Position numbers and translations under genes: made by a program. From DASQDN01 sp963833675 (GTDB lineage: Bacteria; Acidobacteriota; Terriglobia; Bryobacterales; Bryobacteraceae), in contig CAWHYW010000016.1 of the NCBI GenBank assembly GCA_963833675.1, forward strand, positions 186,001 to 250,000: a DNA stretch of 64,000 nt, written 5' to 3'. This document shows, piece after piece, positions 19,601 through 27,029 of the stretch; the first letter of the stretch is position 1, and the number at the start of each line of letters is the position of its first letter. Under the pieces are notes generated by a model, which was not told where the DNA came from, did no database searches, and was given only the letters and a program-made list of their open reading frames with translations.

Positions 19601-20035
19601 ATTCAGCGCCTCAGTCGTGTTGATATTGCCGCCCCGTACAGGAGCTTCGGTCTGCAGCTGTGCCGCTTGCGCCGAGACTTCGACGATGCTCACGTTATCG
19701 CCGACTTCGAGACGCACGTCCAGACCAACAGTCTGCGCGGCCTGCACGTTGAGGGATCGATTCGCCGTCGTCTTGAAGCCCGGCGCCTTTACTGTGAGGT
19801 CGTGGTCGCCCAGATCGACGGCGTCGAAGCGATAAACACCAGATTCATTCGTTGTGGTTGGACGGACAACGCCGGTCTGAATGGCTTTCAGTTCGACCGT
19901 GGCTCCCGGCACGGCTGACCCAGAAGGATCGGTAACGATGCCTGTTACGGTACCTCGGCTTGTTTGTCCATAGAGCGCTGCAGCAAAAATAGCAGCAAGA
20001 AAAAGCGACACTCCTACCAATTTCAATATGCGCAT
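16688..20035 (-). CDS. Oar-like TonB-dependent receptor with carboxypeptidase-regulatory domain
   Basis: This outer-membrane transporter has 1115 residues. The signal peptide (residues 1-23, ending YGQ) is followed by an Ig-like carboxypeptidase-regulatory repeat (about 28-110: GTVTGIVTDPSGSAVPGATVEL, GVYRFDAVDLG). A plug domain lies at about 115-240 (NNFLLDGTENNDI, EYGRAGGAVVNTIIKSGTN). The beta-barrel ends in the aromatic residue of RYQLNLRF, as expected for BamA-dependent insertion. This architecture (CarboxypepD_reg plus plug plus barrel, about 1100 residues) is heavily expanded in Acidobacteriota. The substrate is unknown, and no TonB/ExbB/ExbD genes are nearby. The 3' end overlaps the GT4 stop. 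Its promoter should lie in the 91 bp up to the next gene on the same strand (20036-20126), which holds a GCGCTAGCGC palindrome at 20075-20084. Confidence 0.9.
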   Translation of the reverse strand: MRILKLVGVSLFLAAIFAAALYGQTSRGTVTGIVTDPSGSAVPGATVELKAIQTGVVRPTTTNESGVYRFDAVDLGDHDLTVKAPGFKTTANRSLNVQAAQTVGLDVRLEVGDNVSIVEVSAQAAQLQTEAPVRGGNINTTEALNLPFYGRNPAMLAITLPGVNERRQNTAGTATFSVNGARGRSNNFLLDGTENNDISVAGQAFQIKNPDAVQEVSVQTANYDAEYGRAGGAVVNTIIKSGTNAFHGSAGYILDVTNDDAITNTQSLDPEIVKRGKMYPGTEQYISGTLGGPILRNKTFFFGAWQEQRQRSTSQINLTTLSAAGKAKLRSVFPPGKSANADLYLNVISGVNATGQFSNIDLGADPATGAARGSVEAGVGLFAFPQKLDDRQTVWKVDHHFSDRDILSFRYGYENQATPKFTTNFPGFQTSSFNKYHAAVLTETHVFSPVLTNELRLPYNRFDFDSPLDTENPLGQTLPRLSFTPLDGIGVSASYPQGRVANSFVLQDTISYVRGRHTFRGGFDLLDQRSRQVAPLSVRGSLTYSTSTGYSPLANFLDDFGGSAGNAARDFGSPVYYPEYLRQAYFFQDRWQFSPDLTLTLGVRYENFGTPVNSLRTPAYTGLFNIDPRTGKGPYNQPNAVKSDNNNWIPVLGLAYSPSFQDGWLNRIFGDKKTVFRSGFNMGYDSFFNNIASNAVASAPNLVSTSIPSRTTADQPRGLANLSSLIPPTSRAVTPNDAQGLVAGDLVNPYYMRWSFGLQRELPGNVVFETAYLGSAGVRLFIQEDLNPTVTPENLRRYPSGFANAAELRAVYPYTVESRLDPTQGSRVIRTNGGHSTYHSLQTQVSKRFTSNFGLNAAWTWSKLLDNASEIFQYNNTSPNASLPAAFGGQNLEKGLSLYDRTHKLSLTWLYELPFMRTQKGLLGKVVGGWEVAGITIFESGVPYSVANGADSDGIGGANRADLNPAGKAGVRAQWTPSGYVNPDVFDAATGKYISVPIDPKDARYIGLPAYGTAGFTPRTGNAGRNTERIPGLNNWNVNVMKKVRLTERFTTEFRTEFYNIWNHPQYGYYSVSSFGQPEGTIASSVQTSLAGRFANPQFLEAGGRVIRYQLNLRF

Positions 20036-20126
20036 AAGTATGCCCGACTAAAAGAGTTGCTTCAAGTCTAGCAAGCGCTAGCGCGATAAATTGCAATTCC
20101 CTGCAAAAGAGAAGGCTATTACCCGC

Positions 20127-20894
20127 TTATTTTCTGATCGAGAAATCCCAGACCTGGATGTTGGCTTTGCCTTCCGTGTACTCGACAACGGCGTATTCGC
20201 CGGGGTCCAAGGGTTTGGTCGGCCAGATTTTATATAGGCCTTCGGCCAGTTGTTGTTTGAAAGTTTCGATGATATCGGTGTCTTCGACGATTTCGTTTGA
20301 TACCGGAATTAGATTGAGTGTTTGAACTAGCCGAGAGCTTTTGCCGGGTTTCAAACGAATAATCGCAAGGCGCTCGGGTTCGGCAAGGCGAAAGAAAAAC
20401 GCGGGTCGTTCTTCATTAAGAGTTAGAGGCGACTTCAGCCCGTCGATCTCCACCGTCGATTTGCCGGACACAATGGGAATAGGAGTTATCGCTTTCAAAA
20501 CGGACCGGCCTTTGTGATTCACCATTTTCACCTCGCCCTGCTTCAGCGTGGTGACCTGCTCACCTTGCGCCATGTAGACACCGGGATTGACGGGAATGCG
20601 TTCGACTTCGCGTTTTTGCGCGCGTTCGGCTTTCTCTTCTGCATCCATCACGGCTGCTTCTTCACGCCGGTCCTGCTCGATTTGTTGGCGTTCGGTCTCA
20701 GTGCGTTTGAGGTCGATGAGGTCCACCGGGATCTCTTCCCACTCGCTCCGTTCGGTGCTGTAGTAGCGGATGCGGTCACCTTTCTGCTCGTACTCTCGTA
20801 CGTTGTGATAAGTGCCGTCCTTCATATAAAGACGAATCGTGGCGGCTCCGGCGGCGCCGGTGATCAGAAGCAGCAGAATCGCAACCCGGTACAT
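20127..20894 (-). CDS. Exported protein of unknown function
   Basis: The protein has 255 residues with a clear signal peptide (MYRVAILLLLITGAAGA). After the signal come about 35 residues resembling a small SH3-like fold (IRLYMKDGTYHNVREYE..DRIRYYS). A charged coiled-coil segment rich in Glu, Arg and Gln follows at about 60-100. The rest is a beta-rich domain (VYMAQGEQVTTLKQGEVK..., GEYAVVEYTEGKANIQVWDFSI). The shape is common in acidobacterial secreted proteins. No enzymatic motif was found. It is transcribed toward the TonB-dependent receptor. Confidence 0.75.
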   Translation of the reverse strand: MYRVAILLLLITGAAGAATIRLYMKDGTYHNVREYEQKGDRIRYYSTERSEWEEIPVDLIDLKRTETERQQIEQDRREEAAVMDAEEKAERAQKREVERIPVNPGVYMAQGEQVTTLKQGEVKMVNHKGRSVLKAITPIPIVSGKSTVEIDGLKSPLTLNEERPAFFFRLAEPERLAIIRLKPGKSSRLVQTLNLIPVSNEIVEDTDIIETFKQQLAEGLYKIWPTKPLDPGEYAVVEYTEGKANIQVWDFSIRK

Positions 20895-20959
20895 CTCTTC
20901 TTAGTTTGACTCGGTTTGGCGGTCCAGGGTTGCTGCGTGCGGCAAGTACCATAGAATTC

Positions 20960-21928
20960 ATGAGATACCGAAAGCTCGGCAGGACCGGACTCGAGATCAG
21001 CGAAGTTGGGTATGGCGCGTGGGGAATCGGCGGAAAGCAATGGAAAGGCGGCACGGACGATGAATCGCTGCTCGCTTTACGGCGCTCATTCGAATTGGGT
21101 CTAAACTTCATCGATACCGCACTTGCGTATGGGGACGGCCACAGCGAGCGGCTTGTGTCGCAAGTCGTGAAGGATGCTCCACATCGGGTCTACATTGCTA
21201 CGAAGGTTCCTCCCAAGAACCGGATCTGGCCGGCGGCTCCGGGATCGAACATCGACGATGTGTTTCCGTACCGGTACATTGTTTCCTGTACGGAGGAGAG
21301 TCTCCGGAACCTCGGCGTCGATACGATCGACTTGCAACAACTGCATGTTTGGGACGCGGGCTGGACGCAGCGCGATGAATGGAAACGAGCGTTCGAGGAC
21401 CTCAGGCGTGACGGGAAGATTCGCTATTGCGGCATATCTATCAATGACCACCAGCCGGATACCGCTTTAGAAGTGGTTGCCAGCGGACTCATCGATACGG
21501 TTCAGGTGATTTATAACATCTTTGACCAGTCGCCGGAGAAGAATTTGTTTCCGGCCACGCAGAAAAATAATGTGGGCGTACTCGCCCGCGTCCCGTTCGA
21601 CGAGGGGAGCCTTACGGGAACAATTACAGAGAATTCAAAGTTCGAAGGGGATGAATTTCGCGCGTTCTATTTCAGAGGAGATCGGCCGAAGCAGGTGGTG
21701 GAACATGTGTCTGCCCTTCGCGCAGATCTGGATGGCGTAACAGGTTCATTACCCGAGGTTGCTCTGCGCTTCTGCATCTCGCATCCCGCTGTAACGACGG
21801 TCATTCCGGGAATGCGCAAAGCGCGAAACGTAGAGTCGAACTGCCGCGTCTCCGACTCCGGACCTTTGGAGGAGGGCCTGCTGCAAAAACTGAGAAAACA
21901 TGCCTGGAACAAGAATTTTTATAGCTAG
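20960..21928 (+). CDS. Aldo/keto reductase
   Basis: This NADPH-dependent aldo/keto reductase has 323 residues in a TIM barrel. The start ATG 20960 (MRYRKLGRTGLEISEVGYG) is the family-typical N-terminus; the in-frame extension upstream is not conserved-looking. Tetrad positions are Asp and Tyr in FIDTALAYGDGHSE, Lys in IATKVPP and His in QQLHVWDAG. The C-terminal cofactor loop is present as TTVIPGMRKARNVESN. It overlaps the following exported protein by 29 bp, so the two are cotranscribed. Substrate not deducible. Confidence 0.92.
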   Translation: MRYRKLGRTGLEISEVGYGAWGIGGKQWKGGTDDESLLALRRSFELGLNFIDTALAYGDGHSERLVSQVVKDAPHRVYIATKVPPKNRIWPAAPGSNIDDVFPYRYIVSCTEESLRNLGVDTIDLQQLHVWDAGWTQRDEWKRAFEDLRRDGKIRYCGISINDHQPDTALEVVASGLIDTVQVIYNIFDQSPEKNLFPATQKNNVGVLARVPFDEGSLTGTITENSKFEGDEFRAFYFRGDRPKQVVEHVSALRADLDGVTGSLPEVALRFCISHPAVTTVIPGMRKARNVESNCRVSDSGPLEEGLLQKLRKHAWNKNFYS

Positions 21929-22835
21929 TCTTTTTCTAGTCGTCTCTGTTACATTTTCTTCGGCGGCGACACCTTCTTATTTTCCGTTGCAATCCGGAAA
22001 TTCCTGGGTGTTTCGCGGAGTTTCACCGTGGTTCAATGCTGAACCAATGACGATCGAGGTGCAAGGAACCGAGCGCTTCCGCGATCGTGACTATTCGCGA
22101 GTGAGCTTTTTAGGACGCACCATCTATCTTCGTGCGACCGATGCGGGAATTGTCTCGTTCAACGCTGCTTCTGGCGAGGAGAGTCCTTGGCTCCCTTTCG
22201 ACGGAGCCGTCGGTGTGAGCAGACCGATCGATATCGGGCCGTGTACCAAGTCGGCGAAGGTGGAATCGCGCGGCGCGAAGGTTACGACTCCTTCGGGGGA
22301 ATGGGACAACGCGCTACAGTTCAGCTTCGAACAGAGCTGTGCAGATGCGGGGATCACGACAATGTATTTCGTCCCGGATGTGGGACCGGTGGCTTACGAG
22401 ACCACGACTCTTGCGGGACCCGTTCGATGGGAACTGATCTACGCGCGGAGTGGCTCGACGGTAGCCGAAGCGCCCCACGTTGGTTTCACGGTCGCCTTGA
22501 ACTCCCCGGTTTACAAAAAGCCGGACGCTACGTCGATGCTGGTGCGCCTGACGCTTCGCAATACCGGCGCAATACCGGTCACGCTAGTGTTTCCCTCCAG
22601 TCAGAGCTACGATTTGCGGATCTGGAACGACAAGGGCGAGTCCGTGTATGCCTGGTCTGCGGATAAGTCGTTTGCGCAGGTTCTTCGACGCGAACCACTC
22701 AGCGACGGGGAGCGCACATTCGCGTTTACGGTACCTATAGGCGCCTTGCCGGTCGGGCGGTATGTCGCGGAAGCGTGGCTTTCGACGCAGGCTCGTGAGT
22801 ACGTGGGAGTCGTCGGGTTCGAGGTTACGCAATAG
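21900..22835 (+). CDS. Exported protein with BsuPI-type C-terminal domain
   Basis: The protein has 311 residues with a signal peptide (residues 1-22, ending SSAA). The first part (PSYFPLQSGNSWVFRG) resembles secreted beta-rich proteins that begin with a 'yfPl..Gn.WvY' motif. From about residue 200 there is a BsuPI/intracellular-proteinase-inhibitor-like domain: VRLTLRNTGAIPVTLVFPSSQSYDLRIWNDKGESVYAWS and SFAQVL. This is an Ig-like fold first seen in the Bacillus protease inhibitor BsuPI. The start lies 29 bp inside the aldo/keto reductase gene. Inhibitory activity is not implied. Confidence 0.8.
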   Translation: MPGTRIFIASLFLVVSVTFSSAATPSYFPLQSGNSWVFRGVSPWFNAEPMTIEVQGTERFRDRDYSRVSFLGRTIYLRATDAGIVSFNAASGEESPWLPFDGAVGVSRPIDIGPCTKSAKVESRGAKVTTPSGEWDNALQFSFEQSCADAGITTMYFVPDVGPVAYETTTLAGPVRWELIYARSGSTVAEAPHVGFTVALNSPVYKKPDATSMLVRLTLRNTGAIPVTLVFPSSQSYDLRIWNDKGESVYAWSADKSFAQVLRREPLSDGERTFAFTVPIGALPVGRYVAEAWLSTQAREYVGVVGFEVTQ

Positions 22836-22876
22836 TTTCAGGAAGTCCTCAGCCTGTGACATGATATTCGTCACGT

Positions 22877-23302
22877 ATGCGCATGGCTGTGCTCTTCCTC
22901 ATGTTTTTGTCGGCTTCGTTTGTAGGGGCCGCAGGTTCTGATGAGCAACAAATTCGGGATGCTGAGAAGGCGTGGGCTTCCGCCGTAGTTGCGAAAGATT
23001 TCGCTGCGCTCGATGGGATGCTGATGCCCGATCTGATTTATGCTCACTCGACGGGAATCATCGATGACAAGGCGAAGTATCTCGAAAAGATGCGTGCTGG
23101 GAAGCAGGTCTATGCGGCTATCGACCAGAACTCGATAACTGTGCGGTTGCACGGCAATGCTGCCGTTGCGCATTCGCAGATTGAGATGCGCGGGCACAAT
23201 GACGACGGTCCGTTTAATGACCGGTTAATGGCGATGCACTTTTGGGTGAAGTCGAATGGGAAGTGGCTGCTCGCGGCTCATCAGACTACGAAGTTGAAGT
23301 GA
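22877..23302 (+). CDS. Exported SnoaL/DUF4440-like protein
   Basis: The protein has 141 residues, with a signal peptide (MRMAVLFLMFLSASFVGAAG) and then an NTF2-like cone fold of the DUF4440 type: IRDAEKAWASAVVAKDFAALDGMLMPDLIYAHSTG, VRLHGNAAVAHSQIEM and HFWVKSNGKWLLAAHQTT. These small folds bind ligands or serve as dimerisation scaffolds. No catalytic assignment is possible. It lies just before the oppositely oriented tRNA-Ser. Confidence 0.88.
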   Translation: MRMAVLFLMFLSASFVGAAGSDEQQIRDAEKAWASAVVAKDFAALDGMLMPDLIYAHSTGIIDDKAKYLEKMRAGKQVYAAIDQNSITVRLHGNAAVAHSQIEMRGHNDDGPFNDRLMAMHFWVKSNGKWLLAAHQTTKLK

Positions 23303-23303
23303 C

Positions 23304-23396
<93 letters not shown>

Positions 23397-23469
23397 GGTT
23401 TCGCACTGTCTTCAAGAGTTTAACATACTCGTTTGTATCGTCAACACAACGGGGAGCATCAGCTAAGCT

Positions 23470-24015
23470 ATGAGCCAAATGGAGATAGCGACACTGGCGG
23501 GTGGTTGTTTCTGGTGTTTGGAAGCGGTTTATCTTGACATGGAAGGCGTGACGAAAGTCGAATCCGGCTACATGGGCGGGCATGTCGAGAACCCTTCCTA
23601 TGAGCAAGTCTGTAGCGGTCGAACCGGCCACGCTGAAGTGACTCAGATTACTTTCGATCCATCGGTTACGACATTTCGTGAACTGCTGGAGGTCTTCTTC
23701 ACGATTCACGATCCAACGACTCTAAACCGGCAGGGAAATGACGTCGGCACGCAATACCGATCGGCGATCTTCTACCATTCGGACGAACAGCGGAAAGTCG
23801 CGGAAGATCTGATCGCGGAACTGCAGTCCGAAAAGGTTTGGGATGATCCGATTGTGACGGAGGTTGTGCCGGCGACCGAGTTCTATGTCGCGGAGGCGTA
23901 TCACCACGATTACTACCGCCAAAATTCGTTACAGCCGTATTGTCTTTTCGTCGTACGTCCGAAACTGCAGAAGTTTCGCACCAAGTTCGCGGGGAAGATG
24001 CGGAAGAGCGCTTAA
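23470..24015 (+). CDS. msrA: Peptide methionine sulfoxide reductase A
   Basis: MsrA reduces methionine-S-sulfoxide in proteins. It has 181 residues without a leader, so it is cytosolic. The catalytic cysteine is Cys13 in GGCFWCLE. The YxGG motif is SGYMGGHVENPSYEQVCSGRTGHAE, HDPTTLNRQGNDVGTQYRS is conserved, and YHHDYYRQN carries the Tyr/Asp/Glu-type contacts. A resolving Cys is available in LQPYCLF. It starts 73 bp after the tRNA gene. Confidence 0.96.
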   Translation: MSQMEIATLAGGCFWCLEAVYLDMEGVTKVESGYMGGHVENPSYEQVCSGRTGHAEVTQITFDPSVTTFRELLEVFFTIHDPTTLNRQGNDVGTQYRSAIFYHSDEQRKVAEDLIAELQSEKVWDDPIVTEVVPATEFYVAEAYHHDYYRQNSLQPYCLFVVRPKLQKFRTKFAGKMRKSA

Positions 24016-24024
24016 GTTTGCCAG

Positions 24025-24717
24025 CTATTTCACCGAAGTACCAAGATTCTTTGGCGCGGACGATTTCGCCGGCGTAAAAATTCCGAGCCACTGCACCTGC
24101 GGAGCGAAGTCTTTTTTTGAAACTAACGTGAAGCCGTTCGCCTCAATTTCGGCGATAGCGTCCGCCTCGCCAAGCCGGACGTGCTCCTTGGCGCCGCCGT
24201 TCATCGCGATGTCGTTTTTGTGATATTCGACGATTGCGAGACGGCCTTCGGGTTTCAGCGCGCGAAGCAATTCGGCGAGCGTTTGCGCCGGGTAATCCAG
24301 ATGATGATAGACATCGAGTACAAGGATGAGATCCGCCGATTTTTCCGGAAGCTTGGTTTCCTTGGCGGTTCCGAGTACGAACGTAATATTCTTCAGATCA
24401 GCCGTACGCTCGCGGGCTTTTTGAAGGAAATCGGGGAAGATGTCTTCTGCGATCACGCGACCGCCTGAGCCAACGCCTGCGCTTAGGTAAGGCAACATAT
24501 AACCAGGGCCGGTCCCGAGGTCTACGACAGTCATGCCGGGCTGGATGCCCAATTGGGCAATCAGTTCCTTCGGTCTCTGTCGCGCGTCTCGGGACGGATC
24601 AGTCAACGTCGCGATCATACCCTTGCGCGCTTCAGGCGATTGGTAACGCTCATTCGCTTTTTGCGCAACCTGAGCCGATAACAGACCACAAATCAGAGGA
24701 AGCACGAAGACTCTCAT
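24025..24717 (-). CDS. SAM-methyltransferase-fold protein with N-terminal export signal
   Basis: This class I methyltransferase fold protein has 230 residues. The glycine-rich SAM loop is VVDLGTGPGYMLPYLS near residue 65, with an acidic residue in VIAEDIFPDF, a motif-IV-like DLILVLDVYHHLDYP and a post-motif LKPEGRLAIVEYHK. The first 18 residues (MRVFVLPLICGLLSAQVAQ) look like a signal peptide. That is odd, since SAM is cytosolic. The ATG overlaps the stop of hom (ATGA, 4 bp), so it is translated with hom. The substrate is unknown, and the N-terminus could instead be a membrane anchor. Confidence 0.8.
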   Translation of the reverse strand: MRVFVLPLICGLLSAQVAQKANERYQSPEARKGMIATLTDPSRDARQRPKELIAQLGIQPGMTVVDLGTGPGYMLPYLSAGVGSGGRVIAEDIFPDFLQKARERTADLKNITFVLGTAKETKLPEKSADLILVLDVYHHLDYPAQTLAELLRALKPEGRLAIVEYHKNDIAMNGGAKEHVRLGEADAIAEIEANGFTLVSKKDFAPQVQWLGIFTPAKSSAPKNLGTSVK

Positions 24718-26018
24718 AATCCAGCCTCCATAGGCAGAGCGAGCGGCGGCTCCGCCATAAAATCGAGTTCTGTCATTTCCCCGATAGCTCCGCGCACCGC
24801 CTTCTCCGATGTGGGTTCTACCGTAATAACGAAGGGCAAATCCGTTTTGGACTCCGATGGCAACTGTAAGACCGCATCCAGGCTGATGTGCTTCTCCGCG
24901 AGAATCTTTGATAGCGCGGCGATGATTCCGGGTCTATCGACAACGCGGAAACGAAGATAGTATGGCGACTTTTGCGAAGTCACCGGAATAGGCTTGTATT
25001 CACCCAGCCGCGGATGCGCGAACGGGGAAACACGGTCCGGACTACCGCTTCGAATCTCGCGAGCGACTCGCATTAGATCGCTGACGACGGCGACACCGGT
25101 AGGGTGAGGGCCTGCCCCACGACCGTAGTAAAAGGTGTCCTCCCCGAACTTGCCGCGTACCCAAACTGCATTGTAGGATCCCTGCACGCTCGCAAGTATG
25201 GTTGATGTCGGGATCAAAGTGGGGCGTACGGACAGGATCAAGCCGTCGCTGGTCTGCTTGGCTGCGCATACGAGCCGGATCGTATGTCCGAGGCGCTGCG
25301 CATATTGAAAATCGATCGGCTGGATACGACGAATTCCATCCGTATAAATATCCGACGGAGTGATCTTCTCGCCAAAGGCTAAGGCCGAGAGAATCGCGAG
25401 TTTCGAGCGTGCGTCGTACCCGTCGATGTCCGCCGTCGGGTCGGCCTCGGCGTATCCGAGCCGTTGCGCCTCCTGGAGCACGTCGTTGAATTCGGCTCCT
25501 CGCTTTTCGATCTCGGTCAAGATGAAGTTTGAGGTGCCGTTGAGAATTCCGAGGAGGGTTGTGATGCGATCACCGGAGATGCCCTCGCGCAGCACGGCGT
25601 GGATGGGGATCCCACCCGCGACGCTCGCTTCCATGGCAAGATTGATGCCGGCCTTTATTGCGCTATCCCAAAGCTCGGCGCCGGCAAGCGCCATCAGTTC
25701 CTTGTTGGCAGTCACGATCGACTTGCGCGCGTTCACCGCTGCCTCAATCAGCTCTCTGGCAACGGTTGTGCCGCCGATGAGCTCCGCCACAATATCGACA
25801 TCCGGGTGTGCTACCAATGCGCGCCAGTCGCACGTCCTATAAACGCCCTTCAGCCCATCCGGCATTTCCAGAGACATCACGGAGCGGCTGCAGATAGCCT
25901 TGATTTTCAGGTCGAAGCCAAGTTTTTCTTTGATCTGTTTGGCGTTTTCTGTGAGCACAGCGATAGTGCCCATTCCGACATTGCCTAATCCGACAATGCC
26001 AACATTCACTCGCTGCAT
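24714..26018 (-). CDS. hom: Homoserine dehydrogenase
   Basis: This enzyme reduces aspartate semialdehyde to homoserine, the branch to methionine and threonine. It has 434 residues. The NAD(P)-binding loop is VGIVGLGNVGMGT, with SIVTANKELMA and the catalytic segment LLGILNGTSNFILTEI followed by GYAEADPTADIDGYDARSKLAILSALAF. A C-terminal ACT domain from about 345 (YLRFRVVDRPGIIAALSKILAEKHISLDAVLQ) predicts feedback control by threonine. Only 28 bp separate its start from the divergent gene at 26047. It overlaps the methyltransferase gene downstream. Confidence 0.96.
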   Translation of the reverse strand: MQRVNVGIVGLGNVGMGTIAVLTENAKQIKEKLGFDLKIKAICSRSVMSLEMPDGLKGVYRTCDWRALVAHPDVDIVAELIGGTTVARELIEAAVNARKSIVTANKELMALAGAELWDSAIKAGINLAMEASVAGGIPIHAVLREGISGDRITTLLGILNGTSNFILTEIEKRGAEFNDVLQEAQRLGYAEADPTADIDGYDARSKLAILSALAFGEKITPSDIYTDGIRRIQPIDFQYAQRLGHTIRLVCAAKQTSDGLILSVRPTLIPTSTILASVQGSYNAVWVRGKFGEDTFYYGRGAGPHPTGVAVVSDLMRVAREIRSGSPDRVSPFAHPRLGEYKPIPVTSQKSPYYLRFRVVDRPGIIAALSKILAEKHISLDAVLQLPSESKTDLPFVITVEPTSEKAVRGAIGEMTELDFMAEPPLALPMEAGL

Positions 26019-26046
26019 ATCCCGGTATCATAACAGTAGCAATAAT

Positions 26047-26379
26047 ATGTATTTTCGGAAACTCAGTAAGTTCCCGGCAGTTAGTGTGTGCCTTGTCATG
26101 CTGTTTGTGACATTCGGCGCGGGTCAGGTACCGAAGGACCATCTTCCGGAGGTTTCTGACTCTCGTCTACCGAATGGTAAGTCGCAGAAAGAGGAGATTC
26201 TCAAGGCCGATCATGAAAAGTCGCTTGAAGATGCCGGCAAGCTGATGCAACTTACGGAAGATCTGAAGATCGAGCTTGAGAAGAATGATCGACATGTCCT
26301 GGCGGTCAGCACGCTCAAGAAGTTAGACGAAATCGAGAAGCTCACCAAACGGATTCGGTCGCGGCTTCGACGGTATTGA
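26047..26379 (+). CDS. Small exported coiled-coil protein
   Basis: The protein has 110 residues. The signal sequence (residues 1-26, hydrophobic core AVSVCLVMLFVTFGAG) is followed by a short linker. From about 48 to 108 a strongly charged helix follows (EEILKADHEKSLEDAGKLMQ, LKIELEKNDRHVL, LKKLDEIEKLTKRIRSRLRRY) that should form a coiled coil. I recognise the shape from acidobacterial genomes but cannot name a function. It is divergent from hom with only 28 bp between starts. Confidence 0.65.
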   Translation: MYFRKLSKFPAVSVCLVMLFVTFGAGQVPKDHLPEVSDSRLPNGKSQKEEILKADHEKSLEDAGKLMQLTEDLKIELEKNDRHVLAVSTLKKLDEIEKLTKRIRSRLRRY

Positions 26380-26444
26380 TTGCAGTGGCTGCCGTTGACA
26401 GGCAAACTTGTCAGAGCATGCTAGCCTAATGGTCGAATCCGTCC

Positions 26445-27002
26445 ATGGCTGAACTGACCAAGATCCGCGAGAAATCGCAACTCATGAGCGCTTCCGAGAT
26501 CGACCGTACTCTCGTGCGGCTTGCTCACGAAATCCTGGAAAAGACGAACGATATTTCGAGACTCGCGTTTATCGGAATCCGGCGTCGGGGCGCTCCACTT
26601 GCGCAGCGGCTGGCCGATAAAATCGCTTCGCTAGAAAATCTCCAGATTCCGGTCGGCATCCTGGACATTAATCTTTACCGTGATGACCTCTCCACTGTGG
26701 GAGTGCAACCTGTACTTAACAAGACCGAAATCGAGTTCAGCGTTACGGGAAAGGACATTATCCTCTTCGACGATGTCCTGTATACCGGGCGTACGATCCG
26801 CGCGGCATTAGACGCTCTGTTCGACCATGGGCGTCCCGCGCGCGTCCAATTATGCGTATTGATCGATCGTGGCTGGCGAGAATTGCCGATCGAGGCTCGC
26901 TATGTCGGGCGGATGGTTCAGACGACTCAGAATGAGATCATCGAGGTCAAATTCCAGGAGATTGACAATACGGAGAAGGTGCTCCTGGTAGAACGGGTGT
27001 AG
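26445..27002 (+). CDS. pyrR: PyrR, pyrimidine regulatory protein / uracil phosphoribosyltransferase
   Basis: The protein has 185 residues and a type I PRTase fold. The PRPP loop IILFDDVLYTGRTIRAALDAL lies near residue 104. The N-terminal IGIRRRGAPLAQRLADKI and the VGVQPVL/DLSTVG hood are typical of PyrR. In Gram-positives PyrR binds pyr mRNA leaders when charged with UMP. No clear PyrR-binding attenuator was recognised in the 65 bp upstream, where a TTGACA hexamer (26395-26400) sits in an imperfect inverted repeat with CTTGTCA. It heads an apparent operon with a histidine kinase, pyrB and pyrC. Confidence 0.93.
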   Translation: MAELTKIREKSQLMSASEIDRTLVRLAHEILEKTNDISRLAFIGIRRRGAPLAQRLADKIASLENLQIPVGILDINLYRDDLSTVGVQPVLNKTEIEFSVTGKDIILFDDVLYTGRTIRAALDALFDHGRPARVQLCVLIDRGWRELPIEARYVGRMVQTTQNEIIEVKFQEIDNTEKVLLVERV

Positions 27003-27029
27003 CCGCCGGGCGCGTCGGACCTGACGCTT

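Noticed and set aside
18485..19918. 477-codon open frame on the plus strand antisense to the TonB-dependent receptor
   Set aside because: It is a shadow of the GC-rich receptor gene: no ribosome site, composition rich in Arg, Val and Glu without any motif, while the minus frame has clear receptor domains.
26380..26444. PyrR-binding attenuator in front of pyrR
   Set aside because: Only a 5-7 bp imperfect inverted repeat is seen; no anti-terminator/terminator pair can be drawn with confidence.
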